Positions 19,406-28,600 of a stretch of 31,880 nt of DNA are shown piece by piece. The DNA comes from Candolleomyces eurysporus. Its lineage: Eukaryota; Basidiomycota; Agaricomycetes; Agaricales; Psathyrellaceae. The position numbers and the translations under genes were made by a program. Position 1 is the first letter of the stretch, and each line of letters starts with the position of its first letter. The notes under the pieces were generated by a model. The model was not told the DNA's origin. It saw nothing but the letters and a program-made list of their open reading frames with translations, and searched no databases. The DNA lies in assembly GCA_027579435.1 (NCBI GenBank), contig JANBPK010001561.1:1-31880 (forward strand), read 5' to 3'.

Positions 19406-19972
19406 GCGGGAAGGATTGTTCCTTCATCTTCTCAACACTCATCCCCAGCCTTCTTGGTTCCTAAGGCTGACCCAACAGCCGATCCTCGTCTGGTAGTCGA
19501 CTACAGGAGACTGAACGCGAACATCGTCCCCGATTCTTACCCTCTACCCAATATCCCGGACATCTTCTCAGACTGTAGCAAGGGTCGGTTTTGGTGTAAA
19601 TTTGATATGACAAATTCATTTTTTCAAACTAGGGTTCACCCTGATGATAGACATCTCTTTGCTATGAACACCCCGATTGGTGCGTTTGATTGGGTGGTCA
19701 TGCCTATGGGATTTCGTAATGCCCCAAGCATTCACCAGCGTCGTATGACAGTGGCTTTGCAAGAGCACATCCAGCGTATTTGCCATGTGTTTGTCGACGA
19801 CTGCATCGGGTGGTCAGATTCCGTCACTGCTCATGAGACGGTGGTTCGTATAATTTTAGATGCCTGCCGTGCTAACAGACTCTACCTGAACCCAAAGAAG
19901 TCGGTTATTGTTACGACTTCTGTCACCTTTCTTGGCTACTGCATTGACACTGCAAGCAGAGATCAGTTTCGC
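19406..19972 (+). pseudogene. RT of Gypsy element 2, continuation after the TRIM; 3' truncated
   Basis: The RT resumes with GRIVPSSSQHSSPAFLVPKA, then DPRLVVDYRRLNANI, the catalytic Asp region FWCKFDMTNSFFQTRV, MPMGFRNAPSIHQRRM, and the catalytic FVDD motif (HVFVDDCIGWS, near 19790). It ends in NPKKSVIVTTSVTFLGYCID and loses homology near 19950-19972 (stop at 19979). RNase H, integrase and the 3' LTR are missing. The RT core is intact and reads without stops, so apart from the TRIM the element was only mildly decayed here. Confidence 0.85.
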
Positions 19973-20124
19973 AGAGTGTGACACAGGTCTAATACTGCGA
20001 CTGACAGATTGACTTTCAGAGACCTGTTGCTCCCATGTACCTACCAATCACATGCTAATAACATGGGACCGTGTTTCGTCCATGGCACTGCCGTGTCAGG
20101 GCTTATAGTCTGTTGCACCCATAT
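19973..20124. other. Junction sequence, no gene
   Basis: Sequence between the truncated RT and the dispersed repeat. The word GTGTTTCGTCCATGG at 20071 recurs at 20713, so a second small repeat spans the flanks of copy B. No coding evidence. Confidence 0.35.
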
Positions 20125-20590
20125 TATACGCACCAGCCCACATTGCTTAAGTCCCGTGTTTAACGGTCTAGCCCCAGGGGCTGCATTAAATGAGGTCCCT
20201 TTGTAATACACAGCGGCTGCCGGGGTTGTCTGGTGTGTGTCTGACAGACGGGCCTCCGGGGTTTTCCCAGGCACTAATATGCCAAAATCCCGGTGGCATC
20301 AAAGGGGCGGCCCCGGCCTTGAAAGAGGTAGTAGTGTAGATGCTGGCTGCAGAATCCTTTTGGCATATATACAGCGCAGCCGCATTATTTTTGCAATAGA
20401 GGCTTGGTTTTGTAAACGAAGAGGCCCTTGGTAGCCCTGAAAGTGTAAAGCCCAGTAGACACAGAGGCCGCCGATGTTGAGGGTTGAGGGCCAAAGTACA
20501 CACAGCGGCCGGTGTTTGTACTGTCAAAGCAATGGCTGATTTGACGCTGCAGCTGCACTGTGCATTATTGACCAGGGCAATATAGTGAAC
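20125..20590. repeat. Dispersed repeat, copy B
   Basis: Matches 292-760 in the same orientation, starting TATACGCACCAGCCCACATT and including CGGTCTAGCCCCAGGGGCTG. GC-rich words (CAGCGGCTGC, CAGCGCAGCCGC, CACAGCGGCC, CTGCAGCTGC) echo the ~44-bp tandem motif seen after copy A. Non-coding. Confidence 0.75.
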
Positions 20591-21170
20591 ACTGCAGGAC
20601 CAGTGCAGTTAATCCGCGGCTCCCATAGTGGCCACAAGGTGTTAGACAGACTCTGAGAGACCGATGTGTAATCACTCTGGGACCACTGGACATACTGCGG
20701 AAAAACAGGCTTGTGTTTCGTCCATGGACCGTTCATGTAATCACAAGAGACACCCATTGTGTGACTGGCTGAAACAAGCCCGAAAAACAGCGGTTGAACT
20801 GAGTGTGTCCCCGGCCAATAAAAAAAAAAAAGACCCGACCGTAAGTCCAACATGTATACACCGGAGGAACGGTCGAAATAAATCCTATGTTTTGACCGTT
20901 CCTCCTCAATGTTTACACAAGAAACATGCGCGTAGAAGACTTTCTATTGCCACTTTGCGCCGGCTATTACGCCTCCGGGCACTTATCTTATGCCACTGCG
21001 ATAACCTCAGAAGGGACATCAGGATAGTATCGAGATAAAATACTGAAATACATTTTTTAAGTTTCTCTTTGAGGCATAGCGTTCGAAGACCGACAGCACT
21101 TTCAATGAGGCATGCTCACAAAAAAAAAAAAAGGTTTCCGCTCGTCCCAATCTGGTAGCCGCCGGAAGAT
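20591..21170. other. Non-coding stretch with a 12-bp hairpin and two A-runs
   Basis: No gene supported. GGAGGAACGGTC (20863-20874) and GACCGTTCCTCC (20894-20905) form a perfect inverted repeat with a 19-base loop. Runs of about 12 A's lie near 20820 and 21119, possibly decayed retrotransposition tails. GTGTTTCGTCCATGG at 20713 repeats 20071. Confidence 0.4.
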
Positions 21171-21171
21171 A

Positions 21172-21597
21172 GCCCACGTGGGCAGATGATGACGTGGGCG
21201 TCTTGTTGACTGTTTCTCTCAAATGCGACCACGACTGGCCTATCGCTTTCTTTGCACCGCTGCCACCATCTGCGCTTGTCAACCTGTCGTTCATTGTAGT
21301 ATGTCATCGCTGTACTCATCCCTGTACCGTGGTCTTTTTCTGCCTCTGCATCTTGACCATCCTACCTTTGACACACTCTCTGGTCCTTCGCTGCCCAACG
21401 CCTATGCCTCTGCTTCTTGACCATCCTACCTTTGACACGCTTAGCATCCCGTGTAGTGGCTGGTCCCAGTACGTCCACGCTTGCCAGCTGATCATGATCT
21501 TTGACTCTAAATTCTTGTACTGACCAGTCTCTTTTTGCTGCCTTTGTCTCTTGCGGCGCTTTTTCATTCAGAATCTCGCGTTCGGGTCCATATATAA
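21172..21597 (+). promoter_or_regulatory. Upstream region of the 217-aa gene: E-box palindrome, 64-bp tandem duplication, TATA box
   Basis: GCCCACGTGGGC (21172-21183) is a perfect palindrome with a CACGTG E-box core. A ~38-bp block (TGCCTCTGCATCTTGACCAT...) at 21341-21378 is repeated at 21405-21443. TATATAAG at 21591 lies 95 bp before the ATG at 21686, within a pyrimidine-rich leader. The arrangement fits a Pol II promoter on the plus strand; binding factors are not shown. Confidence 0.5.
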
Positions 21598-21685
21598 GCA
21601 AGCATTTTTCTCCTCCAACAATTGCGAAGTCACCACCCACATCATCTGCTCTTATCCCAGCATCAGCTCCGTCAACAGCTTCGCC

Positions 21686-22462
21686 ATGCCTTCCAAGTCA
21701 TCAGTTCGTCGTCAGAAACACGCCCCTGTTGGCCACAGGCATCGTGTCCAGGTCCAGAATGCCACCGATGCCCTCAGTTCGCCGATGCGGCGCTCCCCTG
21801 TCGCCCAGTCCAATCAGCCGGTGAGCTCATAGCCTGTGCTTTGGCTTGGTCTCAAGCAGACACTGACGGCATATTTTTGCAGGTTGCCGGTCCTTCCAGT
21901 CCATCTTATATGTACGGATATCGCGACAGGCGGGCTCTGATTGTCCCCTCGCCCGATAGACGGGTCCTCTTCAGCCCCCCGCCTACAAGGCAGCGTCTCG
22001 TCAGCCCTCCACCACTCAACAGGCGGGCTCTTCCTTCCTCCCCGCCCACCTTCACAAACCCATTCTATACTCCCGGTGGGACCCCCTCTCTTATGGAACT
22101 TGACGGCCAATCCGAGCGCAGCGGCAGTACTTTCACCGACCGCATGTCAGTGACCCCCGATGTCGTCGTTCCTCGAGGTGGTGACCACAGTGACGGCTCG
22201 TCCACCGTGGTCCCCATGGATTTTCATCACCCCCACCCTCAACTCCCTCTCCCTCAAAACACATATTTTGTCACTGCGGTAAGCGTTTTGCAAGGGTCTG
22301 CGCTACGTTAAACCTCACTTCGCTGAAACCTATTTGCAGGTTGACTTGGACAACTTACGAAACGCCATTCACTTCATGCACCATGCAGTCGTGCTCGTGG
22401 ACACGACTCTCAATACTCTGTGGGTGCAGAATCCCCATTGCCCTTATTTCCGCCGTGCTTAG
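21686..22462 (+). CDS. Three-exon gene, 217-aa Pro/Arg/Ser-rich protein of unknown function
   Basis: Exons are 21686-21820, 21883-22278 and 22340-22462. The introns (62 and 61 bp) are GTGAGC..TTTTTGCAG and GTAAGC..TTTGCAG, both phase 0, and both following exons start GTTG. The ATG (MPSKSSVRRQKHAPVG) follows a TATA box by 95 bp, and the model ends in TAG. The protein is basic and probably disordered at the N-terminus. It then has four ~10-aa repeats (RRALIVPSP, RRVLFSPPP, RQRLVSPPP, RRALPSSPP) encoded by ~30-bp units. The C-terminus (VDLDNLRNAIHFMHHAVVLV...) looks like an amphipathic helix and contains two Cys. No known domain is recognised. Clean introns and open phase suggest a live host gene, though an exapted transposon-borne ORF cannot be excluded. 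It converges on the oxidase gene 213 bp downstream. Confidence 0.7.
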
Positions 22463-22653
22463 TTTTCTTTCACTTGCTCATCCCTTTTGGTTCAAAATCA
22501 GTAATAATTGTACTTATAAATAAGTCTCTATGTCTGCCGTCCTCTTGTCCTTGGAACTGTCCGACTTGTGCTCTATACTTGTAAATTCACTCCCTTCACT
22601 ACATCTTACAAAACCAATCAAATTACCAATCCCTTGCCTCCCCACGCACCATA

Positions 22654-22667
22654 ACCCACTAGTGGGT
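22654..22667. terminator. 14-bp perfect palindrome between convergent genes
   Basis: ACCCACTAGTGGGT lies in the 213-bp interval between the stop of the 217-aa gene (22462) and the stop of the oxidase gene (22676). Its position suggests a role in 3' end formation, but this is inference; it may be chance. Confidence 0.3.
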
Positions 22668-22675
22668 ATTTATGT

Positions 22676-25600
22676 CTATGTGTTCTCGCTCTCCATCTGG
22701 TGATCATCCTGTTTGATGCTGGGGGTGATATTGGGAGATTGTACATCTCCCATGGACGACGCTGATTGAAATTCACCATTTGCCATGTCACTATCCATCC
22801 TCTGCTGAATCACACCGTCGACAAGGTTGGCGACAGCTTGCGCAGCTGCTTGGGAAACTTGAAGTTCGGACGGGCCATAACTGTTGACGAGTTTAAGAAA
22901 GGGCTTGCTTCAGAGCTTCATGAACTCACCCATAGTTGTATACAACAGGGACACTTCTATTTTTACCGTTCGTAACCAAAGTCACCTTGAGTCGTGGGCC
23001 GTCATTCCGCACGCCGAAGATGTCACATCCTTCCCAAACGAGGAGAGACGACAGGTTGAAATCAGGTGGAGCGTCGGTAGGGATGATCTCTGGGCAATAT
23101 CTCTCGGCTTGTTTCAACAAGAACTTAGTTGTCTGAGGACGGGGCAGGGCAAACCTAGAGTATTCAAAACACATCAAAAGAGACCCCTTGTCAGAATGAA
23201 AATACTGTTGAGTATCCTATTTATTTCTCTCTCTTTTCTTTTACTTTACGATACGATACTTCTTTAATCGTTCGATGCTCTCATCGAACGTCTCCTATTC
23301 TCATTCTATATCGGACTTGTTATATCATATTTGGACTCGTCTCGGTCAGCCGATCATACTACATACTATATATACTAGCCTACATCGTTAGCCGCCCCTC
23401 AGATCTTTTCCTATCATCTGAGGGTGCGTTAGATTCTTTTCATCTCGCTTTTACGGTTTCACTTACTAGTAGATACAGCTCTTATTCATTATCTACTAGG
23501 TATACAATATAGATCTTTTCCTATCATCTGAGGCTCTTATTCATTATCTACTAGATTGTCTCGAACCTCCTTTCGACAGTTATGAGCCCCGCTAGCGACA
23601 CGCCTAGCTTCTCGAAGCTTTACAAGCTGAAGGAGGACGGTTCCAACTGGGCCGTCTATCGAGACCGGACAATCGACCACCTCAAGGGGAAGGGACTCCG
23701 CAGCCACCTCAACAGCCGTGTCACCAAACCTATCGAACTCACCGAGCGTTATTCGGAATCGCTCAACAAATTCTTCTTTTATCTCCCGAGCGATATCGAT
23801 TTCGAGAACCCGCTCGAGAGTGCCGACGTCGACAAGTACGAGCAACTCGCCTCCGACTACGACCGTAACAAAGGTCTCGGAAGTGACGTCCTCAACAATA
23901 CCATTCCCACTGCCATCTATCGAGAGATCCACCATCTCCCCACTCTCGCTACGAAATGGAGAGCGCTCCAAGCGATGTTCGAGCACCGCGGCAATACCGT
24001 TCAAATCAACATCCTGTCCAAGCTTCAAGCAGCCCGCTATACGAGCGGCTCGATGCGCGCCTTCCTTTCCCAGCTTACCGAATGGAGAAACGACTTACTC
24101 GATAACGACTATCAACTCTCCGACTCTCAGTTCACCACCTACATTACTTCTTCAGTCTCCACTATCCCCGACTATCGCATGTTTATTTCAGCTATCGAAG
24201 GCGCCGCCGAGGTTACTGGAACCACCATCACCTTGGAAGTATTGAAGAAGCGTTTGATAGCCGAACACGAAGCTTGTAACGGCATCAATTCGAACGCCAC
24301 AACTTCCGGATCGGGCTCAGCCGCGCTCGCCGCAAGTCGTTCGAAGGATGGGAAGGGCGGAAAGAAGAAGAAGAATGACTATCACTGTTCTATTTGCAAC
24401 GTCAACGGTCATTCTAAGGAGAGATGCTACGCGGAAGGGGGAGGACGACACGATCAGGCACCGGAGTGGTACAAGAAGAAGCAGGCCGAACGCCTCGCCC
24501 AGGAAGCGAAGAATGCGAACGCCGCCACCACTACCTCGACAAACGTCAAGGCGTCATACACATGCGTCGTCGAGGGCATCACCCGCTCATTCAACCCAAT
24601 CGCTCTATCCGCCGCTAAAGCCCCTGACGACTACCAGGGAATAATTCTCGACTGCGGCGCTAGCGATCACTTTACCCCTTTCCGACACCTCCTCACCAAC
24701 TTCGTCGAACTTCGTGAACACACTAGGGTAGCTGACAATCGCTCTACCTATGTTGAAGGAAGAGGGACAATGGTCGTCGAGATCCCGATGGGAAAGGGAC
24801 AAGCTCCAACCACCCTCACCCTTACGAACGTATATTGCGTTCCTTCTTTCGTCTTCACCCTCATCTCTACCACCCGAATGGATCTGGCCGGCTATAGTAT
24901 CCTCCAGAAGGGAGGAGTTTCTACTATTACCGCTCCCGACGATACTATTATAGGCCGAGTCCCTCTCGTTTGAGGACTCTATCGCGTTACCGATCCAGTT
25001 GGTGGTTCCGATGGCTCAGGACCACTGCGCGCCAACTCTGTGACAATGTCCCTCATGGATTTTCACGTCGTTATGGGTCATCGGAGTTTCGGAGACCTTA
25101 GGAGGATGATTGAAGGAGGGATGATAGAAGGGATCAGGGTTAAGGACCTTACAGGTGCGCCTCCCGTTTGTAGGACCTGCGTCGAGGCGAAGGCTGTCCA
25201 TAAGCCCTTCAAGGAGAGTAGATCTCCCCACCCAACTGCCTACGCTCAAGAAATCTCGTCCGACGTCTGGGGACCAGCCTCCGTTGAGTCGATTGGAAGG
25301 AAGAACTATTTCGTTCTTTTCATCGACCGCTACTCGCACGAGACTCGAGCGTTCTTTATGCGCAACAAATCGGACGCCTTCGACGCTTACCAACGCTACG
25401 AGGCATGGGTACGAGTTCAACGCGACGCTGACATCAAGGTCCTTCGTTCAGATCGAGGGGGAGAGTACCTAGGCGCCGAATTCACCTCATATCTCGAACA
25501 CAAGGGCACCGTCCGCAAACTTACAACCCACGATTCACCTCAATCGAACGGTATCGCCGAACGCGCTATGGGCGTTCACGTCTCGACCGCTCGAGCATTA

Positions 25601-28600
25601 CTCCTCCAATCCAAACTCCCCACCTTCCTCTGGGCCGAAGCGATTCGCTTCAGCGTCTGGCTTCATAACCGCCAGTTCACTACCTCGGTTCCGACCCTCA
25701 AGACTCCTTACGAAATTGTCACCGGGAACAAGCCTAACCTTTCAACGCTTCATCCTTGGGGAGCCAAGGTCCTCGTTAAGGATCTGAAGGCTGGGAAACT
25801 TCAGTCTCGCGTACGAGAAGGACGATATTTGGGACCGGATGAGGAAGCGTTGGGTAGCAGGATCTATTGGGAGGGGAAGCGTTCTGTTACGGTGGAAAGG
25901 GAGGTTTTCTTCGATATACCGGATGCTGGAAGCGTATCCGTTGAGGGGGAGACCGGTAGTGACGACGAAACCGACGAATTCGTCTACCTTTTCAACGATT
26001 CCACTTCCAACAACCGTCAAACTCAACCACAACTCCATTTTCCCCAAGAAGACGATGACGGACCTGGCGAATATGCCGCCGACATCGATTCTCCTCCTAC
26101 CCCTCCTAACGAACCTCAACCACCTCAGCCTACCTCCTACTTCGACGAGGACGAAGATGACGATGAAATTCCCGAATTGATGGAGGAATCGGATGATGAG
26201 GATGGAGAGGAAGAGGATGATGAGGAGATTGAGAGGGAGTTGTTGCAGGAGGATGAGGATGGACGAGAGGAAGGGGGAGTAGGAACAATACCAGTCGTCA
26301 CCGAGCCCGTCAACGAGGATGCACCGATGCCAGGACACTTCAACGAAGAAGAACCTTCGACTTCAGCCCGCACTCGCAGGAACGTTGCACCTCCCCCGGG
26401 CTTCTACAGCGAAACTAACCAACAAACCCGGGGAAGAGGCGTCAAGGTTCCACAGCCATACACGCAAAAGGAAGCCGCATTGGCCGCTCTCATAGCAGAG
26501 ATCGACGAAATCTTAGGTCAAGAAGGCGTTAGCATCGCTGCAAACCAGGACCTCGTATCGGCACTTACAATGGCTATGGCGGCAACTCAAGACTCAGATA
26601 GTCCAACGTTCGAAGAAGCGATGGCAGGGGCAGAGAAGGAGAAGTGGTTAGAGGCGATAAGGGAGGAAATGGCTCAGATCGACAAGATGCATACGTACGA
26701 TGTGGTGGAGGTCGACCGTCGCGAAATACCCAACATTATCGGTTCACGATTCGTCCTTCGTCGCAAGAGAGATGCTCAAGGGAATATCGTTCGGTACAAG
26801 GCTCGACTCGTAGGAAAGGGATTCTCTCAACGCCCTGGGATCGATTTCAACGAAACATTCGCCCCTACTATTCGACCTGTCACCCTTCGACTTATCCTAG
26901 CTCTCGGCGCGACTATGGGATCGGCTATCGAGCAAGGCGATGCGAAGAACGCCTACCTAAACGGCGTACTCCCTCCAAACGAAATCATCTACATGCAACC
27001 TCACCCAATATTCTACAGACTTTATCCTTCCCTCGTACCTTGTCTCAAGAGCGCCAAGGCGAACGGGAAGTCTCTCGCACTCCGACTCTGGCGTCCCCTC
27101 TATGGTACCAAGCAGGGCGGTAACAAGTGGTATGAAGAGCTGTGTTTTGTGCTCAAGAAACTCGGTCTCACGAAGTCCAACGCCGACCACGCTCTATTCT
27201 ATTGCTTCAAGTCCCCCTCCGAGTACTGTCTTCTGGGAGTCGCAACCGACGACTTCACCTATGTCGCCGACTCTACGGGAACCGTCAAGATGTTGAAGAA
27301 GGAGATGGGGGAGCACATGGAGTTGGCGGAGATGGGAGAACTCAGCTGGTTATTGGGGGTCGATGTTCGAAGGGACTTAAAGGCACGCACCATTTCTTTA
27401 TCTCAGTCGGCCTATATCACTTTGATTCTCGAACGCTTTGGTATGGCAAACTGCAAGAGCGCTTCGACCCCTCTCGAACCCAACATCGACCTCACTCCCG
27501 GTTCCGAACACGTCTCTTCAGCCCTACTTCCGCCCAAGAAGAAGTCAGAGTATCGCGAACTCGTCGGGCTACTTATGTATCTCAGTGTTATGACTCGTCC
27601 CGATCTCGCTTCTGCTCTCGCCGTACTCGCTTGATACCTCGAACAACCCCACACTACCCACATGGAAGCCGGACTCCACGTTCTTCGATATATCAAGGCG
27701 ACAAAGGATTTTCGTCTTACCTTGGGAGGTAAAGACTTTGTCTTCTCTGGGTACTCCGACGCCAACTGGGGCACCGAGCTTCATCGTCACTCGATCTCTG
27801 GCTATACCTTCTCGACTGGGACCGGCGTTATCTCGTGGAGCTCAAAGAAACAACCCATTATCACCTTGTCTTCAACCGAGTCCGAATACGTTGCTCTAAC
27901 TCACGCCGCGAAGGAAGCCAAGTGGCTTCGCACTCTTATTCGTGAAGTTCTTCCTGTCGTCGGCCTTGGTTCTTACGTCGAAAAGTTCAAGCCTACCGTT
28001 CTTTACTGCGACAACCAAGGAGCTATTAAGCTTTCAACAAACCCCGTCTTTCACGCCCGCACGAAGCATATCGACATTCACTTCCACTTCATTCGCCAAA
28101 CTATCACCAACCGCGATCTTCAACTCGTCTATTGTCCAACTGACTCAATGGTTGCCGATATTATGACGAAACAGCTTGCTTGCGTGAAGTTTATGAAGTT
28201 CAGGAAGGCGATGGGTGTTTTCGGTCCAGACGAGTTGGTTGAATCCGATGCTCGCATCGAGGGGGAGTGTTGAGTATCCTATTTATTTCTCTCTCTTTTC
28301 TTTTACTTTACGATACGATACTTCTTTAATCGTTCGATGCTCTCATCGAACGTCTCCTATTCTCATTCTATATCGGACTTGTTATATCATATTTGGACTC
28401 GTCTCGGTCAGCCGGTCATACTACATACTATATATACTAGCCTACGTCGTTAGCCGCCCCTCAGATCTTTTCCTATCATCTGAGGGTGCGTTAGATTCTT
28501 TTCATCTCGCTTTTACGGTTTCACTTACTAGTAGATACAGCTCTTATTCATTATCTACTAGGTATACAATATAGATCTTTTCCTATCATCTGAGGCTCTT

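Noticed and set aside
21551..21832. Exon 1 of the 217-aa gene starting upstream of 21686
   Set aside because: The TATA box at 21591 lies inside that frame; the ATG at 21686 is downstream of it and joins exon 2 in phase.
24971..27634. Separate Copia gag and pol genes divided by stop codons
   Set aside because: All three segments share one frame, and each stop replaces an expected Arg codon inside a conserved block, so mutation of one polyprotein is simpler.
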